DNA of 32,451 nucleotides from Campylobacterales bacterium. GTDB lineage: Bacteria > Campylobacterota > Campylobacteria > Campylobacterales > JALSKU01. Every line of letters starts with the position of its first letter. The stretch's first letter is position 1. Under the pieces are notes generated by a model. The model had not been told where the DNA came from and searched no databases. It saw nothing but the letters and a program-made list of their open reading frames with translations. The position numbers and the translations under genes are program-made. Positions 1-8,827 of the stretch are shown here, piece by piece. The DNA is taken from assembly GCA_026988685.1 (NCBI GenBank), contig JALSKU010000217.1, positions 1 to 32,451 on the forward strand, in the 5' to 3' direction.

Positions 1-111
1 GCTTATCTTCTTATAGCTATTATATATGACAAGTGAACTATAAAAGATAGATATAGCAATCAAAATAATAACAGATAAAAAAAGCCTATTTTTATAAAAA
101 ACTTCTCTCAA
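1..111 (-). CDS. Membrane protein, N-terminal fragment (runs off window)
   Basis: This reading frame is absent from the ORF track because it leaves the window at base 1. On the minus strand a TTG at 111-109 lies six bases after AAGGA (plus-strand TCCTT, 118-122) and opens 37 codons without a stop. The peptide begins MREVFYKNRL and then has about 20 mostly hydrophobic residues (roughly 10-30), followed by a polar YNSYKKIS stretch. That is a typical N-in transmembrane anchor or uncleaved signal. Function cannot be told from 37 residues. It is divergent from pyrB, with about 120 bp between them. Confidence 0.6.
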   Translation of the reverse strand, partial: MREVFYKNRLFLSVIILIAISIFYSSLVIYNSYKKIS

Positions 112-200
112 TATAAATCCTTACACGATATGATATATTTTACCAAAATATTTCTTAAGCAACTTAAAAGAATTTTATAAAAATCTATGTAATTTTTCAC

Positions 201-206
201 TATAAT
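201..206 (+). promoter_or_regulatory. Putative sigma-70 -10 box for pyrB
   Basis: TATAAT lies about 30 bp before the pyrB start, with the SD AAGGA (224-228) in between. No convincing -35 is visible, as is usual for Campylobacterota. The predicted leader is short, about 20 nt. Confidence 0.5.
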
Positions 207-235
207 ATGAAACAATTATTTCTAAGGATATGCTT

Positions 236-1120
236 TTGCAACATTTAATAAATACAAAAGATTTTAGCATCAAAGAGATAGAAGCTCTTTTTAAAAGAGC
301 TGAAGAGTTTTTGGATGAAAAACCAAGAGATATATTAAACGGAAAAACCATCATCACTATCTTTTTTGAAAACTCTACAAGAACAAGAAGCAGTTTCGAA
401 GTGGCAGCTAAAAGGCTTGGGGCAAATGTTGTCAGCCTTGATATATCAAAAAGTTCCTCAAGCAAAGGTGAGACCCTCTTTGATACGGCAGCCAATCTGG
501 ACGCCATGGGTCCAAATGCCATCATAGTAAGGCATAAAAACTCTGGAGTCCCAAGCATCCTCTCAAACTATGTAAACTGCCCTATCATAAACGGCGGGGA
601 TGGAAGTCATGCACATCCCACTCAGGCACTTCTTGATCTTTTTACCATAAAAAGGTATATCAAAGATACCAAAGGGAAAAAGATAGCTATCGTGGGAGAT
701 ATAAAAAATTCTAGAGTTGCAAACTCCAATATAGAGCTTTTAGGCAGGTTTGGTTTTGATATAACTCTTGTTGCACCCCCACACTTTATGCCTAAAACTG
801 AGCTAAAAAAGTGCTATAACTTAAAAGAGGGTGTTAAAGGCGTAGATGTCATAATGAGTCTAAGAACCCAAACAGAGAGACATACCAACCAGATATATGC
901 CTCTTTGAAAGATTATGCAACCGACTTTTGCATCACAAAAGAGATACTAGGAAACAGAGATATCTTGCTTTTGCATCCGGGCCCGGTCAATAGAAACATA
1001 GATATAAGCGATGAGTGTATGAAAGATAAGAGATGCAAGATCTTAGAGCAGGTTAAAAATGGAGTTGCCATCAGGATGGCTGTTTTGGAGAAACTAATAG
1101 GTAGGGAAATTGATGAATAG
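236..1120 (+). CDS. pyrB: Aspartate carbamoyltransferase catalytic subunit
   Basis: PyrB condenses carbamoyl phosphate with aspartate, the committed step of pyrimidine synthesis in the cytoplasm. The carbamoyl-phosphate loop [12 protein letters not shown] is near residue 45. Further family motifs are [11 protein letters not shown], a [12 protein letters not shown] stretch opening the aspartate domain, and [10 protein letters not shown] near the C-terminus. Length (294 aa) is normal for a catalytic chain. The track begins at ATG 230, but that codon is one base after the SD AAGGA (224-228). The in-frame TTG at 236 is seven bases away and gives [10 protein letters not shown], which fits the family N-terminus better. 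The end overlaps the pepF start by 8 bp, so the two are probably translationally coupled. No regulatory pyrI is present. Confidence 0.95.
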   Translation: MQHLINTKDFSIKEIEALFKRAEEFLDEKPRDILNGKTIITIFFENSTRTRSSFEVAAKRLGANVVSLDISKSSSSKGETLFDTAANLDAMGPNAIIVRHKNSGVPSILSNYVNCPIINGGDGSHAHPTQALLDLFTIKRYIKDTKGKKIAIVGDIKNSRVANSNIELLGRFGFDITLVAPPHFMPKTELKKCYNLKEGVKGVDVIMSLRTQTERHTNQIYASLKDYATDFCITKEILGNRDILLLHPGPVNRNIDISDECMKDKRCKILEQVKNGVAIRMAVLEKLIGREIDE

Positions 1121-2831
1121 TTGGAATTTAAAAGATTTATATAAAAGCGATGAAGAGCTTAAAAAGAGTGTGGAAAAAATCGAAAAAGAGGCAAAAGAGT
1201 TTGAAAAAAGATATAAGGGAAAATTGGACAAATTAAGCGAAAAGTCCTTTATGAGTACTTTAAAAGAGTATGAAGATATGCTAAATAGCCTTGCAAGGGC
1301 GGGAACTTATACCTTTTTGAAGTTTGCTTCAAATTCAGATAATGGCGGATTTTATGCAAAATGGTCTCAAAAATTAAATGAGATAAATGAATACTTGCTC
1401 TTTTTTGAGCTGGAGTTTAATAGGCTTGATAATAAAAAACATAAAAGTATAGTAAAAAAGAGTGGAATTTACAAATTTTATCTACAAAATCTTATAAAAG
1501 AGAAGAGGTATCAATTAAGTGACAATGAAGAGAAGATACTTCTTAAAAAGAGTCTTACAAGCTCAAGAGCCTTTTCAAGACTCTTTGATGAGCATTTTAG
1601 CAGACTAAAGTTTGACTTTAACGGTAAAAAACTCTCCGAAGAGGAGGTTTTATCAAAACTCTACTCAAACGACAGAAAAGAGAGAAAAAAAGCTGCTGAC
1701 TCTCTAACAAAAACTTTGAAGAAAAATCTACACCTAAACTCCTATATCTACAACATGATAAAAACTGATCTAAAGATAGAGTGCGATATAAGAGGATATG
1801 CCTCGGTTGAAGAGCCAAGACACCTTGATAACAAAATAACACAAAAAAGTGTCGATGCTCTTGTGGAAACAACTTCTAAAAATTTTCACCTTTGCAGTGA
1901 ATATTATGAGATAAAAAGAGAGCTTTTAGGCTATAAAAAACTTTATGATTATGACAGATATGCTCCTATTGTAAAAGATGAGAAAGAGATACCTTTTAGT
2001 GAAGCCAAGAAGATAGTGCTCGATAGTTTTATGGAGTTTGATGAAAGATTTTATGATATAGCCAAGATGGCTTTGGAAGATGGCTGGTGCGATGTTTTTC
2101 CAAAAGATAAAAAAAGAGGTGGAGCCTTTTCTCATCCGGCTTCTACCGATACGCACCCTTTTGTTATGTTAAATTATACAAAAAAAAGAAGAGATATCTT
2201 TACTATAGCCCATGAATTAGGCCATGCTATACATCAGTATCTCTCAAGAGATGTAGGCTATCTTGGAAGCGATACACCTTTGACTACCTCTGAGACAGCT
2301 TCTGTCTTTGCGGAGATGCTTCTGTTTGATCATATCAAAAAGATTACTCCAAAAGATGAGCTTTTGGCTCTTTATGGTGCAAAACTTGAAGATATCTTTG
2401 CTACTTTGTTTAGACAGATTATCTTTACAACTTTTGAGAGAAGAGTGCATAAAAAGAGTGAAGAGGTAACGATAGAGGAGTTTAATGACTACTGGATGGA
2501 AGAGAACAAAAAGATGTTTGGCAAAAGCGTGGAGTTAAGAGAGGGATATAAACTTTGGTGGAGCTATATACCGCACTTTATACATACACCTTTTTACTGT
2601 TATGCTTACAGCTATGGTCAACTGCTTGTGATGGCACTTTATGGAGCTTATAAACGAGGTGATGAGGGATTTAAAGAGAATTATATAAAATTTTTATCAA
2701 GTGGAGGAAGCAAAAGCCCCAAAAAACTAGTAAAAATGTTTGGATATGATATAGAGGATAGTTCGTTTTGGTCTATCGGTATAGAAGAGGTTAAAAAAGT
2801 TTTGGAAGAGTTTAAAGGGTTAAGGAGGTAG
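1113..2831 (+). CDS. pepF: Oligoendopeptidase F-type M3 metallopeptidase
   Basis: This is a cytoplasmic zinc endopeptidase of family M3 that degrades short peptides. The zinc signature [10 protein letters not shown] is at about residues 367-376, and the third ligand is probably in [12 protein letters not shown], about 25 residues later. The roughly 370-residue helical N-terminal region and total length of 572 aa match PepF/M3B enzymes. ATG 1113 is preferred to the track's TTG 1110 because AGGGA (1103-1107) then has five bases of spacing. The gene overlaps pyrB by 8 bp, and its last codons carry the strong SD of the next gene, so three genes form one operon. The same neighbours occur, as I recall, in Campylobacter jejuni. 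No signal peptide is seen. Confidence 0.93.
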   Translation: MNSWNLKDLYKSDEELKKSVEKIEKEAKEFEKRYKGKLDKLSEKSFMSTLKEYEDMLNSLARAGTYTFLKFASNSDNGGFYAKWSQKLNEINEYLLFFELEFNRLDNKKHKSIVKKSGIYKFYLQNLIKEKRYQLSDNEEKILLKKSLTSSRAFSRLFDEHFSRLKFDFNGKKLSEEEVLSKLYSNDRKERKKAADSLTKTLKKNLHLNSYIYNMIKTDLKIECDIRGYASVEEPRHLDNKITQKSVDALVETTSKNFHLCSEYYEIKRELLGYKKLYDYDRYAPIVKDEKEIPFSEAKKIVLDSFMEFDERFYDIAKMALEDGWCDVFPKDKKRGGAFSHPASTDTHPFVMLNYTKKRRDIFTIAHELGHAIHQYLSRDVGYLGSDTPLTTSETASVFAEMLLFDHIKKITPKDELLALYGAKLEDIFATLFRQIIFTTFERRVHKKSEEVTIEEFNDYWMEENKKMFGKSVELREGYKLWWSYIPHFIHTPFYCYAYSYGQLLVMALYGAYKRGDEGFKENYIKFLSSGGSKSPKKLVKMFGYDIEDSSFWSIGIEEVKKVLEEFKGLRR

Positions 2832-2833
2832 AG

Positions 2834-3307
2834 ATGCTACATGATATCGTCAGTCAAAAAAATTTTAGAGAGATGATGATGGATCACTGTGAAGATTTTA
2901 TCAAGTTTTTATTTGATGAAAATATAGAGTTTTCCATATTGACCTCACTTGCCAATATAGGCTTTGAGCCTCCTTTGCCGGAGCATATCACAGCAGACTT
3001 TAAACCTATAACTCTTTTTACTCTTGCAGGATATACTTACGACAGTGCGAGGCTTGAAGATGGGTATTTAACATTTGAAGCCGGCTTTGGAAGAGAAAAT
3101 TTTGGAAGCTTTGTCAGCGTTCCAGTGTATGCGATACTTCAAATCATCATAGAAAACACCCCTATCTTCATCAACCTTGCCACTCCTCCTGAGAGTGATG
3201 AGGAGTTTGAAAGAAACAATAAAGAGAGTGGTGTAAAAAAATCGATGGATATCTTTCTATCCAACCCAAACAATAAAAAACTACTCAAAAAAAAGAGAGG
3301 AAAATAA
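2834..3307 (+). CDS. Conserved small protein, possibly SspB-like
   Basis: A 157-aa cytoplasmic protein with no signal peptide or membrane segment. A very strong SD (AAGGAGG, 2822-2828, inside the end of pepF) fixes the ATG at 2834. The N-terminal 45 residues look helical and acidic. A middle region of alternating beta segments follows (LFTLAGYTYDSARL, LTFEAGFGRENFGSFVSVP, YAILQIIIENTPIFINLAT), and the tail is charged and Lys-rich. A beta core of the form 'small basic domain, FEARFGG-like turn, VPVxAVLxI helix' followed by a disordered tail recalls SspB, the ClpXP substrate adaptor. This is a pattern impression only. The gene is, as I recall, conserved between pepF and uvrD in Campylobacter as a hypothetical. 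It could instead be an unrelated family. Confidence 0.8.
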   Translation: MLHDIVSQKNFREMMMDHCEDFIKFLFDENIEFSILTSLANIGFEPPLPEHITADFKPITLFTLAGYTYDSARLEDGYLTFEAGFGRENFGSFVSVPVYAILQIIIENTPIFINLATPPESDEEFERNNKESGVKKSMDIFLSNPNNKKLLKKKRGK

Positions 3308-3314
3308 CCTCTCT
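3294..3314. terminator. Bidirectional rho-independent terminator
   Basis: AGAGAGG (3294-3300), a 7-nt loop, then CCTCTCT (3308-3314) form a perfect 7-bp stem. On the minus strand the stem is followed by a run of T (plus-strand A tract ending at 3293), a textbook terminator for the LysR gene. On the plus strand it is followed by ATATCTTTTT, weaker. The stop codon of the upstream plus-strand gene lies in the loop, and the LysR stop overlaps the stem edge. Confidence 0.75.
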
Positions 3315-4215
3315 ATATCTTTTTGATATTCATCAGAAAATCGATAATGCTATCTATAAAAGCGTCATGTCTTCTCTCTTTTAGGTAAGTTATATAGAGG
3401 CTTCTTTTAAATTTATATCCTCTTATCTTGGCACTGTAGAGCATACCGTTTTTAACCTCATCTTCTATAACACTTGAAGATATTATCGATACTACCGGCT
3501 TATCCTCATCTTTGGGAGCTTTTAGGATGGATTGTTTTAGTGCGGTTGAGCTTGAAACGATACTTTTTATATCAAAACTTTTACAGTCAACTCCCATCTC
3601 TTCAAAAACTTCACTTACCAACTGCCTTGTATGAGACTCTTCTTCTCTGCATATCCAGGCAAAATTGCTAAGCTCCTCTCTTTTTATATACCTTGGAAGC
3701 GGAGAATTACTAAACAAAACAAGCTCATCACTCATCCACTCTCTATAAAGCATATTATCTTTAAATATAGGAGCTTCGATAAGTGCCAAGTCTATTTTTT
3801 TGTCTTCAAGCAACTCCAAGATATTTTTTGAGAGATCTATCTTTAAAAGTATGTTGTTTTTGACTTTCTCTTTTATCTTGTTTAAATAGTTTGGCAATAT
3901 ATAGTTACCTATGGTAAAAGAGGCGCCCATTACAAATGTTATCTCTTTGTTTATAACTTTCAACATCTCTTTTTCGGCATTGTAGATACACTTTTCAAGC
4001 TTTAGCATAACAGAATATATCTCTTCACCCTCTTTTGTAAGTCTGATACCATTCTTTTTTCTATCAAGTATCTTTGTTTCAACATAATCTTCAAGAAGTT
4101 TTATCTGTTGGGTTACAGCAGGTTGTGAAATACCAAGCTTTTTTGAAGCTCTTGAAAAACTTTTTTCTCTGACAACAGTAAGAAATGTTTGTATCTTTGA
4201 GAAATCTCTAAGCAT
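3313..4215 (-). CDS. LysR-family transcriptional regulator
   Basis: A 300-aa LTTR. The N-terminal winged HTH (residues 1-60) has the standard pattern FLTVVREKSFSRASKKL followed by GISQPAVTQQIKLLED, then LTKEGEEIY. The rest is a periplasmic-binding-protein-like effector domain. The ATG at 4215 has SD AAGGA (plus TCCTT, 4223-4227) with seven bases of spacing and a TATAAT box at 4253-4248. The gene is convergent with the pyrB operon and divergent from uvrD, about 190 bp away. In the Campylobacter arrangement I recall no regulator sits here, so it looks like a local insertion. LTTRs often control a divergent neighbour, but uvrD is an unlikely target. The effector and regulon cannot be read from the sequence. 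Confidence 0.92.
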   Translation of the reverse strand: MLRDFSKIQTFLTVVREKSFSRASKKLGISQPAVTQQIKLLEDYVETKILDRKKNGIRLTKEGEEIYSVMLKLEKCIYNAEKEMLKVINKEITFVMGASFTIGNYILPNYLNKIKEKVKNNILLKIDLSKNILELLEDKKIDLALIEAPIFKDNMLYREWMSDELVLFSNSPLPRYIKREELSNFAWICREEESHTRQLVSEVFEEMGVDCKSFDIKSIVSSSTALKQSILKAPKDEDKPVVSIISSSVIEDEVKNGMLYSAKIRGYKFKRSLYITYLKERRHDAFIDSIIDFLMNIKKI

Positions 4216-4247
4216 TACTCTGTCCTTTTTTAAAAAATAATATATGT

Positions 4248-4253
4248 ATTATA
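4248..4253 (-). promoter_or_regulatory. Putative -10 box of the LysR gene
   Basis: Minus-strand TATAAT about 33 bp before the LysR ATG, with the SD between them. No clear -35 is visible. Confidence 0.45.
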
Positions 4254-4369
4254 ACTTATTTCAATAATTTTTTCAATCCCCCAATAAGAAAAGATTATAT
4301 TTTATGATACTTTTTTCACAAAAAGTAACAAAAATATCTATATAAAAGTTAAAATAATGTTTTTTTAGA

Positions 4370-4375
4370 TATAAT
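4370..4375 (+). promoter_or_regulatory. Putative -10 box of the uvrD-smpB operon
   Basis: TATAAT preceded by a T-rich run, about 31 bp before the uvrD ATG at 4407. All genes to smpB follow with overlaps or gaps under 10 bp, so this is the likely main promoter of the five-gene operon. Confidence 0.45.
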
Positions 4376-4406
4376 ATTAGATACAATAAACAAAGATAGA
4401 GTAACA

Positions 4407-6449
4407 ATGGACAAGATACTTAATGATTTAAACGAAGAACAAAAAAGAGCCGCCACCATGATAGATGGCTCTTTGCTTATCTTAGCAGGCGCCGGCAGTG
4501 GAAAAACAAAAACTATAACTTCGAGACTTGCATATCTACTTGCAAATGGAATAGACCCGGCCAATACCCTAACTCTTACCTTTACCAATAAAGCAGCAAA
4601 CGAGATGAGAGAGAGGGCATTAAAGATGATAGGAGATGTTATATATCCTCCACTACTTTGCACTTTTCATAAATTTGGACTTCTTTTTTTAAAGTTTAAT
4701 ATAGACAGAATAAATAGGACTAACAATTTTGTTGTTATTGATAATGATGATAAAAAAAGAATCATTAAAAATTTTGGCACTGAATTGCCCATAGCACTTG
4801 TAGCAAATGAGATATCAAAATATAAAAATTCTCTTATCTTTCCCAAAACCGCTATAGAGAGAGCAACTCTGCCAAATTATAAAATCATCGCCTCTTTATA
4901 TAAAAAGTATGAAGAGTATCTGGAAAAAAACAATCTTGTTGATTTTGATGATCTTTTGGTTTTAACTTATAAGATACTTGATGAAAATAGTGATCTTTGT
5001 GAACAAACAAGCCAGAGATACAGATACATCATGATAGATGAGTATCAAGATACAAATGAACTCCAGTATAAACTCATAAAAAAACTATGCTCTACTCATC
5101 AAAATATCTGTGTAGTGGGAGATGATGATCAGAGTATATATGGATGGAGAGGGGCCAATATAAAAAATATCTTGGAGTTTGCCGACCAATTTCCGGGAAC
5201 TACCATCATAAAACTTGAGAAAAATTACCGCTCAACAAAGCAGATACTAAAAATAGCCAACAATCTCATAGAGCACAACAGAGGAAGACTTGGCAAAAAA
5301 CTAGATAGCGTAAAAGGTGATGGAAAAGAAGTGGAGTATATCCACTCCGATAATGAAAATAATGAAGCAAACCTGATAGCAAAAAGGATACAGATACTTA
5401 TAGACAGAGGTATCAGCCCTAATAAGATAGCGATTCTTTATAGAATAAACGCGCTAAGTAGATCTATCGAGGAGGGCTTAAACAGGGCAAAGATAAACTA
5501 CAAAATGGTAGGTGGAGTTAAGTTTTACGAAAGAGCGGAGATAAAAGATCTCATAAGTTACTTAAGGATCATAGCCAATCCTCATGACGACTTCTCTCTT
5601 AGAAGAGTGATAAACAGACCCAAAAGAGGCATAGGAAAAGTTACTGTAGATAAGATACTAAAAGCAGCATATGATAAAAAGCTCTCTATATATCAGTTTT
5701 TATCAACAAACCTTGAAGAGGCTGAGAAGCTTTGCAGCAAAAAGAGTTTTGTTGAGATAAAAAGATTTATCAAAAATATTAAAAAACTAAAAAAAGAGCT
5801 TCAAAAGTCAACTTATGACTTTATAGATAACTTAGAAGATACCTTTCATATAAAAGAGTATTATCAAAAGCTTCCAGACTCTTTGGAGAAAGTTGCCAAT
5901 ATCGAGGAGTTTCAAGGTCTCTTTAGAGATTATATACTCTCAAATCCGGATGCAAGCATAGACGACTTTCTAAACGAGATAACTCTACAAAGCGATCAAG
6001 ACCAGATAGATAACCAAAGCGTTTCAGTTATGAATATACATGCTGCAAAAGGACTGGAGTTTGACTACCTTTTTGTTATAGGTTTAGAGGAGGGATTTTT
6101 CCCGATTACGGGTGATGGAAGCGATATAGAAGAGGAGAGAAGACTCGGATATGTTGCAATAACCAGGACCAAAAAGGAGTTGACACTTAGCTCATCAGCC
6201 AGCAGATTTTACAAAGGAAGGAGAGCATATCTTAATAAAAGTAGATTTTTAACAGAGTGTGGAGTTTGTAAAGGTAGCTTGCATCTTGAAAAAACTACCT
6301 CTTTTAAAAAGGGTGACTTGGTAAAACATAAGATATTTGGCATGGGGAGAGTTTTGGAGGTAAATAAGATAAAAAGGGAGTTTAAACTAAAGATAAACTT
6401 TGGTGGCACAAAGAGGGATATACTTGCCTCTTTTGTAGAGAAGATTTAG
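4407..6449 (+). CDS. uvrD: UvrD/PcrA/Rep-type superfamily 1 DNA helicase
   Basis: An ATP-driven 3'-5' DNA helicase of repair and replication restart. Superfamily 1A motifs appear in order: LAGAGSGKTKT (motif I, about residue 27), DEYQDTNELQ (II), GDDDQSIYGWRGA (III), LEKNYRS (IV), VSVMNIHAAKGLEFDYLFV (V) and YVAITRTKK (VI). Length (680 aa) fits. The last ~45 residues (KGDLVKHKIFGMGRVLEV, then INFGGTKRDILASF) resemble the C-terminal Tudor-like RNA-polymerase-binding domain of UvrD/PcrA, which favours UvrD/PcrA over Rep. The SD before ATG 4407 is weak. It heads the operon with truB eight bases downstream. Confidence 0.92.
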   Translation: MDKILNDLNEEQKRAATMIDGSLLILAGAGSGKTKTITSRLAYLLANGIDPANTLTLTFTNKAANEMRERALKMIGDVIYPPLLCTFHKFGLLFLKFNIDRINRTNNFVVIDNDDKKRIIKNFGTELPIALVANEISKYKNSLIFPKTAIERATLPNYKIIASLYKKYEEYLEKNNLVDFDDLLVLTYKILDENSDLCEQTSQRYRYIMIDEYQDTNELQYKLIKKLCSTHQNICVVGDDDQSIYGWRGANIKNILEFADQFPGTTIIKLEKNYRSTKQILKIANNLIEHNRGRLGKKLDSVKGDGKEVEYIHSDNENNEANLIAKRIQILIDRGISPNKIAILYRINALSRSIEEGLNRAKINYKMVGGVKFYERAEIKDLISYLRIIANPHDDFSLRRVINRPKRGIGKVTVDKILKAAYDKKLSIYQFLSTNLEEAEKLCSKKSFVEIKRFIKNIKKLKKELQKSTYDFIDNLEDTFHIKEYYQKLPDSLEKVANIEEFQGLFRDYILSNPDASIDDFLNEITLQSDQDQIDNQSVSVMNIHAAKGLEFDYLFVIGLEEGFFPITGDGSDIEEERRLGYVAITRTKKELTLSSSASRFYKGRRAYLNKSRFLTECGVCKGSLHLEKTTSFKKGDLVKHKIFGMGRVLEVNKIKREFKLKINFGGTKRDILASFVEKI

Positions 6450-6457
6450 GAGAACTT

Positions 6458-7288
6458 TTGCAAAATAGACTCTTTGTTGCTTATAAGCCGGCCGGAATCA
6501 GTTCAAATAATTTTTCAAAAGATATAAAGCGAAAATTTGGTGTTAAGAAAGCAGGCTACTCGGGGACTCTTGATCCGTTTGCCAAAGGGGTTTTGATATT
6601 TGCATTTGGACAATTTACCAAACTTTTTAGATTTTTAGATAAAACTCCAAAAGTTTACCAAGCCAAGCTTCACCTTGGTGCTTACAGCAAAACACTCGAT
6701 AGTGAAGCTATAGAGGAAGTTAAAGAGATAGAACAAATAGATATAAAGAGGATAGATGATATACTTAACTCATTAAAAGGTGAGATAGAGTATCTGCCTC
6801 CAAAATTTTGCGCAAAAAGTATAGATGGTCAAAGAGCTTATAAATTGGCAAGAGAGGGTAAAGAGTTTGAATTAAAAAAGATAAAAAGCAAGATCTTTGA
6901 TATAAAAATATTAAACTACACTCACCCTTTTTTAAATTTTGAGATAGCAGTCAGCGAGGGGGCTTATATACGAAGCATAGGAGCTTTGATAGCACAAAAA
7001 CTTGGCACGGTTGGTGCTTTAACAAGCCTTGAGAGAGTTAGAGAGGGAAACTTCATATATGAAGATGAAAGAGAGTTAAACCCTTTAGAGTATCTAAAAA
7101 CTGAAGAAAATAGTTACCTAAGAGATAAAAACGATATCTTGCTTGGAAAAAAGCTACTCAAAGATGATTTTGAAAAAAATGAGGATGGAGTTTATCATAT
7201 CGTCATAGATAATATGCTCTCAGTTATAAATATAGATGACGGCAAAGTCAGCTATGAATTAAACAGAATAAGGATGCAAGGATGCTAG
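6458..7288 (+). CDS. truB: tRNA pseudouridine-55 synthase
   Basis: TruB converts U55 in the T-loop of elongator tRNAs to pseudouridine. The N-terminus reads YKPAGISSN, and the catalytic Asp lies in GYSGTLDPFAKGVL (about residues 33-46). Later motifs include YQAKLHLGAYSKTLD and GAYIRSIGALIAQKLG. The start is TTG 6458, five bases after AGGAG (6448-6452) that overlaps the end of uvrD. The length of 276 aa is typical of the shorter bacterial form. Its stop overlaps csrA by 7 bp. Confidence 0.93.
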   Translation: MQNRLFVAYKPAGISSNNFSKDIKRKFGVKKAGYSGTLDPFAKGVLIFAFGQFTKLFRFLDKTPKVYQAKLHLGAYSKTLDSEAIEEVKEIEQIDIKRIDDILNSLKGEIEYLPPKFCAKSIDGQRAYKLAREGKEFELKKIKSKIFDIKILNYTHPFLNFEIAVSEGAYIRSIGALIAQKLGTVGALTSLERVREGNFIYEDERELNPLEYLKTEENSYLRDKNDILLGKKLLKDDFEKNEDGVYHIVIDNMLSVINIDDGKVSYELNRIRMQGC

Positions 7289-7515
7289 TATTATCAAGAA
7301 AAGCGGGAGAGAGTGTTTACATAGGAAACAATATAGAAGTCAGGGTTGTCTCTATTTCAAAAGATAAGGTCAAACTTGGCTTTGAGGCCCCAAGAGATAT
7401 ACCTCTTATAAGAGGGGAGTTAAGGGTTGCTATCATAGGGGCTAACATCGAAGCTAGTAAAAGCCCTAAAGATATCACTGCTTTAAAAAATTTATCACTT
7501 AAAAAGATAAAGTAG
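7282..7515 (+). CDS. csrA: Carbon storage / translational regulator CsrA
   Basis: A small RNA-binding homodimer that represses translation by covering GGA motifs in mRNA leaders. In Campylobacterota it is tied to flagellin synthesis and antagonised by FliW; no fliW is seen here. The sequence begins MLVLSRKAGESVYIG, followed by KVKLGFEAPRDIPLIRGE, which carries the conserved Arg of the RNA-binding strand. The C-terminal tail is longer than in E. coli (77 vs about 61 aa). AAGGA at 7270-7274 is seven bases before the ATG. It overlaps truB by 7 bp and ends directly against ispE. Confidence 0.95.
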   Translation: MLVLSRKAGESVYIGNNIEVRVVSISKDKVKLGFEAPRDIPLIRGELRVAIIGANIEASKSPKDITALKNLSLKKIK

Positions 7516-8313
7516 ATGTTAGAAAAAAAATCTTTTGCCAAAGTCAATATATACCTCAAAATCATAGGTATAAAAGATGGATATCATCTTCTAAATTCAA
7601 GGTTTATGATAGTAAACTCTCTTTATGATACTATCACATTTAAAAAAAAGAGTGGGCCAAAAGATGCATTTGAGTTAAGCGGAAAATTCTCCTGCAAAAA
7701 AGAGGATAATATCATCTATAAAGCTTACAAAGCACTTTTGAGAGTTGACAAAATTTCAAAAAAAGTGGAAAATTTTTTTGAAGAATATAGCGTAAATGTT
7801 CAGAAAAATATCCCGGAGTTTGCAGGTCTTGGGGGTGGCAGCTCAAATGCAGCTACTTTTTTAAAAATGGCAAATGAAGCCATAGAGCTTAAGCTGACAA
7901 AAGATGAGCTTTTAAATTTAGCATCCTCTCTTGGAGCAGATGTTGCTTTTTTTATAAATGAGTTTGAGAGTGCAAATGTCAGCGGTATAGGTGAAAATGT
8001 TTTAAAGTTTGATGAAAATACACTTGAGTTGAATATATACACCCCTCCTGTTAAATGTGTCACCAAAGATGTTTATGCCACTTTTAGAAAAGAGCTTATG
8101 AAAAATTATGATAAGATTATTTCAGACAATATAAAATTGGCTACAAAATTAGATACTCTAAAGAGTAAAGAGATTTTAAAAGATTATGCCCCGACTGAAC
8201 TTAATGATCTTTTTGCTCCGGCTATAAAACTATATCCAAAGCTACAAGATTATGTGGATTATGGTTTTTTTAGCGGTAGCGGGAGCTCATTTTTTAAGGA
8301 GTTAGAAGCATGA
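7516..8313 (+). CDS. ispE: 4-diphosphocytidyl-2-C-methyl-D-erythritol kinase
   Basis: IspE phosphorylates CDP-methylerythritol at the 2-position in the MEP isoprenoid pathway. It is a GHMP kinase: the ATP-binding loop [16 protein letters not shown] is at about residues 97-112, the N-terminus [12 protein letters not shown] is family-typical, and a C-terminal SGSGSSFF matches motif 3. The ATG follows the csrA stop with no spacer and no recognisable SD, so translation probably depends on coupling to csrA. The 265-aa length is normal for this phylum. The end overlaps smpB in an ATGA. Confidence 0.93.
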   Translation: MLEKKSFAKVNIYLKIIGIKDGYHLLNSRFMIVNSLYDTITFKKKSGPKDAFELSGKFSCKKEDNIIYKAYKALLRVDKISKKVENFFEEYSVNVQKNIPEFAGLGGGSSNAATFLKMANEAIELKLTKDELLNLASSLGADVAFFINEFESANVSGIGENVLKFDENTLELNIYTPPVKCVTKDVYATFRKELMKNYDKIISDNIKLATKLDTLKSKEILKDYAPTELNDLFAPAIKLYPKLQDYVDYGFFSGSGSSFFKELEA

Positions 8314-8765
8314 GAAAAGTTATAGCGAAAAATAAAAAAGCTTTTCATGACTATGAGATCCTTGAAAAGTATGAGGCAGGCATATCGCTAAAAGGAAGCG
8401 AGGTAAAAGCCATAAGACAAGGCAGAGTCAATCTAAAAGAGAGTTTTGTAAAAATTATAAAAGGAGAAGCTTATCTTTTAAATGCTCACATTTCCCACTT
8501 AGATACAGCCAACCCCCACTATAGACCTGACGAGAGAAGAGACAGAAAGCTGTTGCTTCATAGAAAAGAGATAGATAAACTTCTTGGAAAGATAACAAAA
8601 GATGGACTTACTCTGGTGCCTCTTAGCATCTATCTAAACCACAAAAATATCATAAAAGTTGAAATTGCCGTAGCAAAAGGAAAAACTCTCCATGATAAAA
8701 GAGAAACACTAAAAAGAAAAGAGGCTGATAAAGCCGCAAGAGCCGCTATAAAGAAGTATATTTAA
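8310..8765 (+). CDS. smpB: SsrA-binding protein SmpB
   Basis: SmpB delivers tmRNA (SsrA) to stalled ribosomes for trans-translation. Diagnostic segments are [38 protein letters not shown], and [17 protein letters not shown]. The basic C-terminal tail ([20 protein letters not shown]) enters the mRNA channel. Length (151 aa) is standard. It starts inside the ispE stop (ATGA, 8310-8313) and ends the operon. The ssrA gene itself is not in the window. The next gene, vapB, has its own promoter two bases later. Confidence 0.95.
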   Translation: MRKVIAKNKKAFHDYEILEKYEAGISLKGSEVKAIRQGRVNLKESFVKIIKGEAYLLNAHISHLDTANPHYRPDERRDRKLLLHRKEIDKLLGKITKDGLTLVPLSIYLNHKNIIKVEIAVAKGKTLHDKRETLKRKEADKAARAAIKKYI

Positions 8766-8766
8766 C

Positions 8767-8796
8767 TTGACATTTCTTTTTAAATAGTATATACTA
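8767..8796 (+). promoter_or_regulatory. vapBC promoter with palindromic operator
   Basis: TTGACA (8767-8772), exactly 17 bp, then TATACT (8790-8795) make a near-consensus sigma-70 promoter. The -10 is embedded in TAGTATATACTA (8785-8796), a perfect 12-bp palindrome. VapB-type antitoxins autoregulate by binding inverted repeats over their promoters, so this is the probable operator. The -35 begins only two bases after the smpB stop. Confidence 0.75.
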
Positions 8797-8827
8797 AAAA
8801 ATATATAAAAATATTAGAGGAGTGATT

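Noticed and set aside
175-558. 127-aa minus-strand ORF over pyrB
   Set aside because: Shadow of pyrB, whose motifs are unmistakable on the plus strand.
3313-4406. LysR-uvrD as a regulator-target pair
   Set aside because: uvrD belongs to a conserved housekeeping operon with its own -10 and no recognisable LTTR site was found in the spacer.
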